Source of the DNA: Arabidopsis thaliana
Lineage: Eukaryota; Streptophyta; Magnoliopsida; Brassicales; Brassicaceae
Reading direction: 5' to 3'
Assembly (NCBI RefSeq): GCF_000001735.4
Contig: NC_003074.8
Coordinates: 7,998,101 to 8,062,100 of the forward strand
DNA length: 64,000 bases
The stretch's first letter is position 1, and each line of letters starts with the position of its first letter. Under the pieces are notes generated by a model. The model worked only from the letters and a program-made list of their open reading frames with translations. It was not told where the DNA came from and did no database searches. Position numbers and translations under genes: made by a program. Below, piece by piece: positions 32,916-45,427 of this stretch.

Positions 32916-33240
32916 CTTAAACGGTCCAAATTTTCAGCCCATTCTTGAGGACCAAGTCTCACCTAGGTGTACCAAACATTAAGTGCGTGATATCTCTCCA
33001 TACTAGCCATGAATGAGAAATTGAGAAGTGTCGTTTAGCAGCCTTTGCGGTTGAGTGAGAGAGAAGCGAAATCCACAAAAGAGAAAGTAACAAATAAAAG
33101 GTGATATAAGAAAAGGTAAAATAATAGATCAAATCTTAAAACTAATCAAGCGATAGTGTTTGCAAAAACAAAAACGAAGAGAGAAAAAAAAAACAGAGAA
33201 CTCGGTACAAAAATTACGTCCTTGCTTGCATTGAGTAGTT

Positions 33241-34359
33241 TCATTCTTTTATAATGCATCCACCTTCCTCGATTTGAACCAAACTTGGAACATAATTGAA
33301 AATAATTGGATATCCCCACACTTGGTAACTAGATTCTACTAAAGGGATTTCTGTGTAGTATCCATTGTCCTCTCCAATAATGTATACTTTCTTGTTGCTT
33401 TTCTCAAAATTTTCATTATAACACACAGCCACTTTCTTTTCTTCGTCGACTAGATAACTCGTCAAATACGGACAATAATCACCGCGAATGGGTATATCCA
33501 CGGTAAAAGATTTGCTCCACATCAGTACATCTTCAATAATATTGGTCACCCACATCTCCATTATCTTTGATGTACTATCACTTTGACTTAACAGTGAGAG
33601 TTGTTTTCCTCCAACAACTGATAGAGCCATCTTAGACACATCCTGAGATGGTGGAAGACACAGACGCGTAAATCTTTCTGTTGTAAAATCGAAGCAAAGC
33701 AAGAGTCCATATTTGTCTTTTTTATCAGACGCAAGCCAATAAGTATTTCCCTTGAAAGAAACGCCAATATGTGATGCTATGTGGCAATCAAGAGCGACGA
33801 GATCAAGAACCCTCCATGAATCAGAGCTAAACTCATAGATTTCAAACTCATCAACTCGGCCAGTTGGTGAATTGTGACGATCCCAACACCTCAAGATTTT
33901 GTAGATACGGCCATATTTGTTTTTCTCGTATCCTAGAGCAAACCTAGAGTAAATGTTTTTGGGCCATCGGATCCACCTTGTTTCCCCCAAACACGGGTTC
34001 CAAACCACTATTCTATAGTCCATAGTTGTACATAGCAATAAACCATCACAGTGACAAGCTTCATGTATATCGACTTCTTCTGAATAAGGAGGATAATTCT
34101 TTAGGTTAAGTGCACCTTTAAACTCTATAGACGGAGCAGAAACGCTGAGATTGGCGATCATTGGACAAACGCTATACTCCTTCAACATGAGAACCAGTGA
34201 CTCCTTTGGTGCTTTAAGAAATTGCTTCTTGGTAAATCCCGGGTTTTTAAATAAAGCGTTCCATAGTTTGCAAGTAGATCGTAATCGTTTGAGAGATGTG
34301 GCTGGAACCCTAGAGAGTATTTCCTCTACCAAATCCAAAGAAAGATCGGACATCATCAT
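33241..34359 (-). CDS. F-box/FBA protein
   Basis: Intact, 372 residues. The F-box is at about 4-45 ([20 protein letters not shown]), then an FBA domain ([96 protein letters not shown]). It is the most diverged of the four cluster members, so probably an older branch. It is expected to act as an SCF substrate receptor. Its promoter flank, with TGGGCC near 34690, resembles those of the other copies. I recall it as At3g22730. Confidence 0.9.
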   Translation of the reverse strand: MMMSDLSLDLVEEILSRVPATSLKRLRSTCKLWNALFKNPGFTKKQFLKAPKESLVLMLKEYSVCPMIANLSVSAPSIEFKGALNLKNYPPYSEEVDIHEACHCDGLLLCTTMDYRIVVWNPCLGETRWIRWPKNIYSRFALGYEKNKYGRIYKILRCWDRHNSPTGRVDEFEIYEFSSDSWRVLDLVALDCHIASHIGVSFKGNTYWLASDKKDKYGLLLCFDFTTERFTRLCLPPSQDVSKMALSVVGGKQLSLLSQSDSTSKIMEMWVTNIIEDVLMWSKSFTVDIPIRGDYCPYLTSYLVDEEKKVAVCYNENFEKSNKKVYIIGEDNGYYTEIPLVESSYQVWGYPIIFNYVPSLVQIEEGGCIIKE

Positions 34360-34379
34360 TGCTTCTCTTTGTTTGTGAT

Positions 34380-35095
34380 CTAATCTCCCAAAGAAGAAGA
34401 AAGGTCTTTGACTCTTTGTGAATGCTATTAATTCTTCTTCTTCTTTTGCTTATGGTTACATAAGTATATATAAGAAAATCTTAAAAGAAGATAAACACCA
34501 AAAAATAAATCCTAATCCTAACAAGATTTAGTAATATCATGTCAAGCTAAATTCATAAAACCAAAACCATAAATCATAGCCGATCATGAGCCCATCAGTA
34601 AACAGAAATTAGGGCTTTGGGTGTTTTTTTGCACCTAAACCAATTTTTGACCATAAACCGGAAGTTTTAGACCGAACCCCAAAGTTCTTGGGCCAATTAA
34701 CATATTTCAACTCCTCGGCACCAGACAAGGTATCCCTATTATATAGCCTCTCCTTATCTTGGATTATTATTACGCAGTTTGTTGATGAGCGTCCATGTCA
34801 TAGCAAAGAAGTCGAGTATAAGAAAAGCTTATTTATTCCTCATAGCTTACAAAATTAATACAGCCTATAATCACTTTTATATATTCGTACAGCACAATAA
34901 TAAAAATATGCTTACTATAACATCAAATTATCGTTTAAACTCCATTATTATCATACGCTAATTACACAGTTGTCTCTAACATAGTTTACCATTATTTATA
35001 GTTTCAACATATTAGTAGATTACAGAACTACGCTTGCGTTATTGTACATTTTAAACTCCTTCCTGACATCACAAGCATAGAAATTCACCGTTGAC
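34380..35095. other. Intergenic between F-box gene and HMT3
   Basis: Promoter of the minus-strand F-box gene (to about 34750), then AT-rich DNA and the HMT3 3' UTR. No gene seen. Confidence 0.5.
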
Positions 35096-35099
35096 AAGT

Positions 35100-37610
35100 C
35101 TATTGCCCGAATTTGGGTTTTGATGCTGCAGAAGGTTCGTCGGAGAGAACTTTAGCAATGGCTCTGATGGTGTTTGGAGTAGTCCGACAACATCCTCCAA
35201 ACAGAGAAGCTCCTGCATCTCTCCATTTACTCACGTACGACACAAAATCCTCCTCTGACTCTCCCTCTGACTTCTGCATTAACACATTAAAAAATCTCCA
35301 AAAATCAGAATTGTAATTTGTGTTTTACTAGAATTTGATATAACGAACACTCACAATCCATTTCTTGTTCAGACCGTCGTAGACTTCCCCGCTGTTTGGG
35401 TATACAACGATTGGTTTGCGTGTCATCTGGTAAAAGAAATGACCAGTTGCTTCAGCCGCAAGGCACAAAACAGAGTAAAAGAAAAAACCCTAATTCCATC
35501 ATTGTTTATACATACCTGGCGCAAGGAGATAATTAAAGCATGAATGTATCTTGGTGCAGTACAATTGATTCCAATGGCCACCACGTTCTTGCATGAATCT
35601 GCCACTTTCGCACATTCTACAACTGAATCTCCTCGTGGCACACTGACTCCGTCCTTGGAAGTGAACGAGAACCATGCCGGAATATCGATATCTTCCTCCT
35701 CAAGAAGATCCGCATAAGCCTATGATTCGTGAAAAACGATATATTTATACAGTAACATCATGTAATATTATCACAACTACCAAAATGCAACCACTACTAG
35801 ACTAACAGTACTTAATAGTTAGTTAAGAACTTTATTTGGTTAGACTGTTTTTTTGTCAACCACGTCAATGCTTGAACTAGGGATATAATACAACGATGGA
35901 CTAACGAAAGCTACTAGAATAGAATACATGTTCAGTTAAAAAGAAAATTTTAGATACCTCTGCTTCGAGCTTATTTGGAATAGTCTCGAATGCTATTAGG
36001 TCGGCTCCAGATTTTGCTAAGATTTGAACTCTTCTTCTATGGAAATCCTTTAATGTCTCCTTACTCACAGAATCTCCATATATCCCACTGCAGAACAATT
36101 ATGAGGAATAAAATTAAATTTCTTTAACTGACCAAAACTTTTGTTATGACTATGATTTTTCCAATTTTATACACAAATGTAACAGACAAAAATGACTAGG
36201 ATCGATCAAAGAACCTGTATTCGGAGCCGTCAGCGAGATAAGCTCCATAGCTACCAACGGAAGCTGCGACAAGAATTGGTCTCCGGGAAGCTTTTCCAGC
36301 GTAGGCGAAATCCCATGAACCCTTGGTGCATCTGTTGTAGAAAATCTCACGTGCCTCGTACGTGATTTCAACGCTCCTTCTAAGTAAATTTTCTGCTTCT
36401 CCCACCGATAGACCTTTTGCCACAAAACCTTGTATCGTCGCCTGTATAATAAATTAATTTGTTTAAGTACCTTGATGCATTTTGAAACTAATTTCCTTTT
36501 TTTTACCACATTTACTTCAAGCAAACAAACCAAATCAAACTATTTAGTTAATATAGGCCAAAGTACCTGGTAAGATGCTGTTATGATGATATTTGCTCCA
36601 GATTCAAGGTAATCCAAGTGCACCTATTAGAAGAAAATAATATAATTGTCTGTTACAAACATATTTCTGATATGTTATTATATATTTCTGATTGTAGTTG
36701 TTACTTATTAGCAGAAAAAGGTAATAAAAATCTCTGGGAACAATGGAAAAGAAAAGTGGAAAATAATTACTTTGATTTCTATAGAAATTAACTAGTCAAA
36801 CTAAATTCAAGAAAAATACATATATATATATATAGGTTAAATTTCCTTAAAAGTGTCGTAAATGGTGTAGCCTGTAATTTGTTGTTATTTTTTGTTTCCT
36901 TTGTTTTCTTTGAATTCTTCTTTTGTACTCTACAGTCTACACGTAAGACCCATCGTGAATCAATTAAAAGTGGTACTAGAAAAATGGAGTGATAATGTAG
37001 TAAACGTCGTGGTATGACGTACACGTTAGCGGCTCAGCTTTACTAGTTTACTACGTGGCATATTACTGTTTTTATCTACATTTATGCACTAATATAAACG
37101 GGTCGAGTAGCTCTTTTTCTACTTACTCTTGTATGCATATGAGTTTCATCCAATACATAGAACTTAAGAAAACTAAAAAAATGAAAAATGAACTCGTTGC
37201 AAAGAAATAAAACCATGTTTATAAAGTTAATGGAATCAAGAATCCAACTAAAATATGTTTGGACAAATACGTTATTTTGATGCTATTTAATCGAGTCCAT
37301 CATCCAATAACTAGATCATTCTAAATTTTGCTTAACATGAGAATTAATTTCATAGAAGAAATAAATATTTATCAACGTACGACTAAAACCATCTTAGAAT
37401 AAAAGCTATAAATTTCTACATATGTGTGACCTTTGTAACAAGGTGAGGAGAAGTAATAAGGCACTTAGCACTCCAAAGTGGATCATTGATATCAGCTCCG
37501 TGGCGCTGTAGCTCCGTCGCAAACCCTCCATCCACCACCGCATAACCACCGCACTTCTCCAAAAAATCTGTCATCAACGACGACGTTTCTTCTTTCACGA
37601 AAGATCCCAT
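35100..37610 (-). CDS. HMT3: Homocysteine S-methyltransferase 3
   Basis: Seven exons (37610-37431, 36623-36567, 36441-36215, 36087-35958, 35719-35516, 35426-35355, 35273-35100) give 347 residues, the length I recall for HMT3 (At3g22740). It starts MGSFVKEETSSLMTDFLEKC, has VVDGGFATELQRHGADIND near 25-43, and carries the zinc ligands in GINC (exon 5) and GGCC (exon 7, SLFGGCCRTTP). The enzyme methylates homocysteine to methionine using S-methylmethionine, completing the SMM cycle. All junctions keep frame. An AT-rich intron 1 of ~800 bp separates exons 1 and 2. Two decayed copies lie at 29935-30285 and 32425-32760. Confidence 0.96.
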
Positions 37611-37619
37611 ATTGATTTG

Positions 37620-39263
37620 AGTATAAACAAAGTGTGTACGTCTCTAATATCGAGACAAATACTATATAGATGATGAGATATTATCTTTGATCGTGAGATT
37701 CATATGGTTGGTTTTCCACGACATCACTAAGCTTTATATATAGGAGGAGATACGGGAAATGTGAAAAAGACATATATGTCCCTTATGGTAATGTTGGTAA
37801 ATAACTAAATATAGCTGTGGCTCGACCAATAAATTATGTACCGACCTATAAGCTTTGTAACGAGGAAAACGAGCGAATTATCTTGAAGAGAAATTAAAAT
37901 AGTACTAACCAAAAGTGGATAATTGTGAGATTGTGTTAACAAAAAGTAAGTGGATATTTAATGAGTAAACTTTGGATCAGACAGCAACGTTACATGTGAT
38001 TCCTTTGCCTGCCGTGTGGGAAATCAGCTATCCAACTATGTGCCACGTTATAAGTAGTTTATATACACCTCAATATTACGTCTCTCCCAATTTGCGTAAA
38101 TGTAAATAGACTTATTTCTCTGTTAAAATACTTGGTATCTTATTTATTAGGTTTATTGAATGCGTTATTTTACAATATTTTATCTTTCTAATTAGTCATC
38201 TAATTATGTGGGTTTGTTTTTTGATAGGGAAATGAGTGAACTTCTTTTCAAGCATGTGTGATCCGGGCATATCCGACTAAATTCCAGAGTGATCAAAACG
38301 GCCAAAACATCTTGTCCACCAAATTTTCATTTGGACTTTCGACCTAATTCCAATTGACCACGTGCATCTTCGGATCCAGAAATAAAATATGAATATAAGT
38401 CATGCTTCTTATGTTATAATTCTAGATGTGTGGTATTGAGACTAATTTGTAACATGTTTATTGCATTCAATCTAACATCTTCCATTCTATTCAATGTAAA
38501 TGGTTGGATTTGTAAGTGAAAGATGCATCTTTTCCTGAGTCCTGACACTTGACATGTGCAATTGTGTCTATAAATGAGGATCATGAAATGTAGGGAAGAG
38601 TTCAGGGGAATAAGCAAGTTATGAAAAACACAGAGGAACCGCGAAGAAAGGTCGGTCAAACATTCAAACCAACCAAAAAGATCCAAAAAATGCAATGGAC
38701 TACATTTAAGAGACGTGAAAACCGGGGTTGAGAAAGCGGAGGCGGACGAAGATTCACCCAACTAGTGACATCTAGTGATATATCTCCTCTCTTAATACTC
38801 CCTTTCTCTGACTTATGATTGTCTTTAAAAACAGTATTAAGTGTAACCTTAATCTTCTTTCTCTCATAACTACTCTTTCAATTTATGTGACTAAACAAGT
38901 CATAGCCTTGTCATTTTTCATGCATTCTAATAGTAAACCCTTTACAAATAGAAAGAAAGATGCATCTTACTAAATAGAGAAAATTTGCACACACTATGCT
39001 ATGTATATTAAAACAGAGGCCTTAACTTATCACAGTCGTTTCAAAAAATATGTTATATGATTTTCCAATGTATATTGGACCAAACGACAATATTCATATT
39101 CACAGTGACAGAAATAATAATAATGTGTATATATATTAATAATGAAAATCTTTTTTTATCTTGACAGATTAAAGAAGAAGAAAAAAAACAGAGCATTGCT
39201 CCAAAATTCAATGTGAAGGTAAGTAAGTAAATAAATAAAGGTAAAAAGAGAGAGGGGGTAAAA
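37620..39263. other. Intergenic between HMT3 and the kinase gene
   Basis: About 1.6 kb. The first part is the HMT3 promoter. At 38621-38731 there is a small plus-strand ORF listed separately. The rest is AT-rich with no recognised gene. Confidence 0.5.
38621..38731 (+). other. Candidate 36-residue small ORF
   Basis: It starts MKNTEEPRRKVGQTFKPTKK and is strongly basic (Lys/Arg-rich). A TATAAATG box lies about 50 bp upstream (near 38570). I do not recognise the peptide, and it has no signal sequence. Short ORFs of this size are frequent by chance, so evidence is weak. Confidence 0.2.
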
Positions 39264-40996
39264 TTAGGGACCACGACCAGAGACAAAGCAGAAACAGCCA
39301 GGTCTCTGATCTTCCGGGATCATTCCACCGCCTTTGGTGGTGTCGACAGCTTCAAGCAAACTCACAACTTCCTCCATCTCTGGTCGTTTCTCCGGATTAG
39401 CTTCCCAACATCTCTTCATTATGGTCGCCAATGCTGTTGGACAACATCTTGGAATATCCGGTCTCAGATTCTGTTTAAGACAACAAACCAACAATCTCAG
39501 ATTCTCTCATTGTACAGTAGTGACCAAAATAAACGAAACCGGAAAAACCAAACCGAAATTGAGCCAAAATTTGGATTCTGTTCTGTTTAACCGATCAGAC
39601 TAAAAACTAGCCTAAACCGGATTAACTAACCCTATGAAATTCCAAAAGCCAAGAGAGACAAACTTAAGTTTCACAAATTTTACATATTTCATAACTTTGA
39701 AAGATTCAGAACTTGGGATTATATTATAAGTTCCACTGACCTGACGAACAACAGCAGAAGAAACATCAGCAAAGCTGAGATCAGGATAAGGCATATCACA
39801 ACAATAAATCTCCCACAAGCATATCCCAAAGCTGTAAACATCACATCTTCTGTTGTATGGCTTGCCATCAAGAACCTAATCAGATTACTATAAATTAGAT
39901 TTTGAAACCAAACAAAGAAACCGCATTTTGTCTTAAATGTTATCTCTGTTTTTGTGTACCTCTGGAGCCATGTATCCAAGAGTTCCAGTTTCTCCAGTCA
40001 TGTCTTTTGGATTCTGAGCTTCAACTCTAGCAACCCCAAAATCAGCAATCTTTAGATTCCTCTGATAATCCAAAAGCATATTCTCTGTTTTCACATCGCG
40101 ATGAACAATCCTCTCTGAATGCAAATAACTTAACCTACATAGATGAAATCACCATCATCATGATTGTATCATAAGTTTCTTTCTTGGAGATTAAAGAATG
40201 AGTTTTGTAAATTACCCTCGGGAGAGATCGAGAGCGAGTTGAACCACGACTTTAAAAGCGAGTTTCTTTCGCCTGTTTCGGAACAAATACTGCTTAAGAG
40301 TTCCTCCAGGGATATACTCCACAACGACACAACAAGCTCGTTGAGGCAACGAGTTCTCCGTCTCAGCTGATGAAGGTATCTTCAAATTCGCTGTTCCCAT
40401 TGATGCTCCCACAAACTGGTTTTATCCATAGAGTCTCATTCATTACATACACACACACAAAGATAGACCACTAAAGAGGTTATTATTATTACCCTTGTGA
40501 CATTAGGATGGTCAAGCTTATGCCAAACCGCAACTTCTTGACGAAATGAAGCACGTAGAGCAGATGTCTCAGCCGTTGTCGCGTAACCATCTTCTCCCCA
40601 ATCAAGTACTTTCACTACCATTAACATAAAACCAACACTAAGCATTAAAACATGAGACATTCACAAACAAAAAGTTTCAATATTTGTGTATCTCTTACCA
40701 GCAACATCTTGACCATCATATATGCCTTTGTAGACAATACCATAAGCACCACGAGCAATGACATTCCTCATCTCTAATTTAGCCAATTCAATTTCCCATT
40801 CCTCCTTAGGCTTAGGGTGCTTCTCAATGCTTCTTGACCAAACCCTACTCAGATGTTTCTCTAGCTGGATATCCAAATTCTTCAAATCAATCTTATCAGC
40901 TCGGAAAATCATGTCTTTCTTGCTATTGTTTCCATCAGCTCCTCTGTTTCTGAGGTTGTTTTCCGGTGAAGCTTTTGTCTCGTTTCTTGTTTCCAT
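39264..40996 (-). CDS. Raf-like (group C) protein kinase
   Basis: Six exons (40996-40699, 40614-40493, 40415-40216, 40134-39960, 39875-39741, 39470-39264) give 378 residues. After an acidic/basic N-terminus the kinase domain starts near 75: glycine loop ARGAYGIVYKG (81-91), AVKVLDW with the ATP-binding Lys at 101, HRDVKTEN, ADFGVAR, GTLGYMAPEVLDG, and the C-lobe CWEANPEKRPEMEEV. The closing segment GMIPEDQRPGCFCF is typical of this small plant clade, which includes the CBC1/CBC2 stomatal kinases. All catalytic residues are present, so it should be active, probably cytosolic. The start is set at METRNETKAS because the upstream in-frame part is a Lys run from an A/T-rich leader. I recall it as At3g22750. 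Confidence 0.94.
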
Positions 40997-41039
40997 CTCT
41001 CTTTTTTTCTTTTTTTTCTTGTAAAACAATAATCTCAAA

Positions 41040-41870
41040 GACACACAAAACTCAAATAACCCTAAAATTCAATCAGACTTAATTCAAGCAATCACCAAAC
41101 ACAACACAGAACTAATCAAAATTTTCATCATTATCAAATTTGTTTTTAGAGAATTTAGCAAAATATGTTAAATAATGATTTTAAAAATTTGGTGCAGAGA
41201 ACCTGATTTTTTTTTTATTCTTTGTAAGAATTTATTTAAACTATTACACCAACCCCAAGTTCTTGTTCCTGCACACGTTCTTCTGACATTCCAGATTCTA
41301 ATACAACATGAATATTAAAAATAAAATTTTCAAAATAGCGTTGAAATTCAATAATGTTTTATATAAATAAGAGAAAATCGAATTCACAAAAAGCCAATAA
41401 TTCAACAAGAAAATTTTCTTTACAAAAAGTAAACCCTAAGACACCGACTCGTCGTCCACTATTATCATTGACCCAAGATAAATTATAAACACACAAAAAC
41501 ACCAATAATTTTTTTCTATATTATCGTAAACAAGATATACTTAAATTTCAGAAATCAACTAGACCATGCAAAAAAAACACAAAACCCTCAAGGAAATAAA
41601 ATCTGAGAATTTGGTAGAAGTTTTTTTCATCCAAAAAAATATATTTGGTAGAAGAAGAGATTTGAAAGGGTTTAGGTGATTCCTTCTCCGAAAAACAACC
41701 TCAGAATAAAAAACAGAGGATCAAGGAGAGATATGAGAAAAAAAGAATCTAAAGAGAGCGAAGAAAAATGAGTTTAGGAAACGAAGAAGGAGAGGCTGAG
41801 AGTGAATGGCGGAAGAAGAAAAAAAGAATGGCTTAATTTGAGTAAGGCTGGTTTTAAGGAGACGTATTTG
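41040..41870 (-). promoter_or_regulatory. Probable 5' leader and intron of the kinase gene
   Basis: On the gene strand, about 41850-41640 is CT-rich leader-type sequence (TCTTCTTCC, CTCTCC and similar), followed by AT-rich intron-like DNA down to the start codon region. A 5' UTR intron is likely but the exact junctions cannot be fixed from sequence alone. Confidence 0.4.
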
Positions 41871-44557
41871 CTATTTGTTTCTCTACTCAGAGAAAAAATT
41901 TGACCTATTTAGGCAAAAATATACAGAATCAATGTACCAATAGATTTATTCTTTTGTTATAATGACAATTTGTTTAAGCCGTTGAAATTTGTATTGGTTT
42001 ATTTTTAGTCCAAATAAGTCTGTTAGTGGGATGGTAAAATATATTACCAAAGATCTTGATGTTAAGAAATTTGTTCTTTCCTTGTTCAAAATGATATTTT
42101 ATATAGGGTGCAAGAATGACAAATCTTTGTTTTTAGAAATGTTTGAACCAAAAATTTGCACTACAATAAATAATTTTCTTTTGCATTTAGTCGTTAACGG
42201 GTGTCCTTTCGCATGTTTGGGTGGCTGTGTCCATTATTCCCCACTGATATAATGTTGCATTTGATATATTTGTCCTTACAGTCCTAAGATATGATGTGGT
42301 TTTTAAAGAAACTCAGATTTTTAAGCATTTCTAAATTTTGTAAGATTAATTTTCTTTTTTAATACTATTTAATGTTTTTGAAATAGATCATTTCTGAATT
42401 TTGTTAGATTAAAGACTATTTTATCAAAACAAAGAATAACTTAGGCAGGTTCATATTTGCATCTTGTATGCTAATTTACATAAAGAAGTATAAATAAGTA
42501 AAAAGAAGAAGAAGAAGTGAAAGAGTACGATACGTACAAGGTTAGGTACCTTCTAATAATATTCGCTGGTTGTGTTTTGTCGTGAAACGAAAGAGATAAG
42601 GTTTGACATCTTTGTGTATCTATTTGCAAATTTACAACTTTGTCGCCTCTTCCATACTTATATTATTATTATTATGCTTTAGCTTTACAGATCAGATTTC
42701 AAATTAAAACAACAAAAATACGCAATGGGTGTCCTTTTGAAATTTTTTATTCGTAATCACGATGATGTTTTTACTAATAATAATAATATAGTTATATCGG
42801 ATGTACATGAATTTCCAACTTAATAATCAGTTCCCCTTTTGCAAAAAAAATAATAATCAGTTCCTCCAATTTAAAGTTATGTATTTTAGAATTTTACATA
42901 TCAATAAATGTTAAATTAGTTTTATGAGTTTCTTTAGTGATACTGTTATAAGCTTGATTTTGTTTCTTTCAACTTCTCCTAATTTGTTTACTCTAGTTTA
43001 GACTTTTGCCTTTTGGTAAGATTGTGTAAATGTTTTGGTTTATATTTCAGCAACATATTGTTTGTCCACACGTCTGTAACTAAAATGGTTTTAACGTTGG
43101 AGTTTATACGTTAACAATCTAGAGGTCCATGTAATGTTCACTTCAAAGCCCAACTATGGAATGGGCTTTACTTGTAGTGGAATATCAAAACTGCAAAAAT
43201 AAAATTCTCTGGATTATTGAGATTATCAAAACTATACATTCTTTAAATTTCCACACTTAATCAAGAGGTCCATGTAATGATTATTGAGATTTGAGATGAT
43301 ATGCTTTTTCCAAAAGAGAAAGATAAAACTAAGCTTTGTTTGTTAAGTATACTTCGCAAGTACAGAAGTCAAAAGATGCAAGACTTCCATTCAATTGTTT
43401 AGTGTTTACCACAGAAAGAAAAGCAGAGAGAGAGTTGCAAAACCCAAGGTCAACAAAAATCGTCAATGATAATTTAAGCAATGCATAACAAAGAAATGAA
43501 AATAACTGCCTACAAATTAAATGTGAAGAGAAATAGACAGACAAATAATGTATATACAATAAGATGAAAGAAATGCATTTGTCGTCTCATACTTGTCCCA
43601 AGTCCGATTATTATGGTTCAAAAAAAGCCAAATAACAAGAGTGCAAATTTATTTTGAAAATCCAAACAATCGTCGTTTGTTCTGTCTTTTGTTTTTTAAC
43701 GTTTGTTCTGAGTTGTACACTTTCTCCTTGAAATATTCGGTGTTGACATCCAACAAAATGCTTAGATTCGAATATGAATTATATATGGAGATGGAGAATA
43801 ATTATAAACTAAAACTATCCTACCAAATAAACATTTTGGATCAATTAGTTATCCCAAACATTTTATCCCATGGGATCACACATTTTAGATTTCTACATCA
43901 TTCCCTAAAAAATGTTTAACAAATTCAAAAATTAGAAAGCAACAATCATTTAAAGTGCTTGTATATAATTTAGTTGATTTTACTAAAGTCGTGCAATTGA
44001 TTCTCATTACAAACAAGTTATAAGCTAGTCTTGATTTTGACACAAAGAGAAAGTGATTATTCAGAAAAAATATATATTATGTGGGTAGATGTGACTGAAG
44101 GATCCTACATTGGATGATTAATTTACATAAAATCTAGATATAACTCTATGGACTTAAAAATAATAATGGATTCTATGTATAATGGATGACAAAGAACAAA
44201 AACGAAGGAGATTCTATAGTACAAATACAAAGGCCAAATGATGACTTTGGTAAGATGGCTTTTCTTGTGGCCATTTGTAGTAAGCAAGATGATTTTTAAT
44301 TTACTTAATTAAAAATGTAACAGCAATTATTTTCTTAATATTCCGTTAATAAACAACCTGACATGCACAAACAGTTCATGGAACAGCTTTTGAATATCCC
44401 AATACATTAACACCTGATTTAGTACATTATACACTGAAAATTATATTTAAAGACTGACCAAATATATAATACATAGATATCAATCAAAATGTTATAGAAG
44501 ATGCTTCTTTTTCTTATTTTTTGAAGAAAAAAAAATGCATTGTTGTATGTTTTTTAT

Positions 44558-44586
44558 GTCACGTGATGTGTCATGTGGCACGTGAC
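44558..44586. promoter_or_regulatory. Paired G-boxes in inverted arms
   Basis: GTCACGTG (44558-44565) and CACGTGAC (44579-44586) form a perfect inverted pair 19 bp apart, centre to centre. CACGTG is the binding core of bHLH and bZIP factors. No gene start is near, so the target is unknown. Confidence 0.45.
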
Positions 44587-45338
44587 AGTGAAGTAGCAGC
44601 ATGAATGAAGAATGGTCGACATTATGATTATCGCATGGAGCCACTTTTGCCAGAAGAAATGTTTTCAGCTCTATCCATATCAATACTCGAAGACATATTT
44701 ACTCTATACTTTAATAAGTTTTTATTTGTTACAATCACTTGACTAGTAGTTTTAGTTAAGTTAAGCTCCAAAAACTTCTTGAAAAGCTCCGGTAGAAGGA
44801 TCATGCCTTCGGTTTCTTAAGCCGTGATTTGATGGCTAATTGTATACATATCGTCACACATAATTCGTATTTTCTTTAGCCGAAAATCCCCCGCAACATT
44901 ACTAGAAAATAAAATGTTTAAGTAGATATAATTTCATTTTTCATCATTCAAAAGAGAATTTTCGTTCCATATTTCCCTTTCTATATCTCACGATTCACGT
45001 ACCGATGAAAAGGACCGTTGCTACGAACATTTGGAGCATTCGCTTTATGGCGTCACGGGAAATACATTTTTTGGCTAGGAGAAATAAATAGCTAAATTTA
45101 TTTTATTTCAGAAGGTAGCTAATATATTAAAACAACAACATATGTCACAAAAAAATATTCATGCAATTTTTTTTCACAGTTCACCATGGGTGCGTAATAA
45201 CTGTATTCACAATCCATCATCATGTACAGTTATCTTTAGAGGTGACATTAACTTTTCAACAACTATTTAACAAGTAGACGTACATACGTACGTGAAAACA
45301 ATTTCGTTGCGAGTTGTTAGTTACAACATACTTGGACG

Positions 45339-45427
45339 TTGAGACCATTCACAGTAACTATATTTCACATTTCCACTTTTACATGTGAGTGTGTAACATT
45401 GAGGCCATTCACGGTGACTGTATTTCT
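45339..45427. repeat. Short tandem direct repeat, 60-bp period
   Basis: The phrase GTTGAGACCATTCACAGTAA (45339 on) returns with four to five changes exactly 60 bp later (45399 on). It looks like one old tandem duplication. Confidence 0.6.

Noticed and set aside
36815-36835. TA microsatellite in HMT3 intron 1
   Set aside because: Ordinary short repeat in an AT-rich intron; no sign of function.
38414-38761. 115-residue minus-strand frame near 38.5 kb
   Set aside because: Serine/leucine-rich text without a known family. It overlaps the opposite small ORF and has no supporting upstream signals.
43593-43919. 108-residue open frame in the gene-free stretch
   Set aside because: No recognisable motif, no flanking promoter or splice context, and composition like random AT-rich DNA; about the length expected by chance in 4.5 kb.
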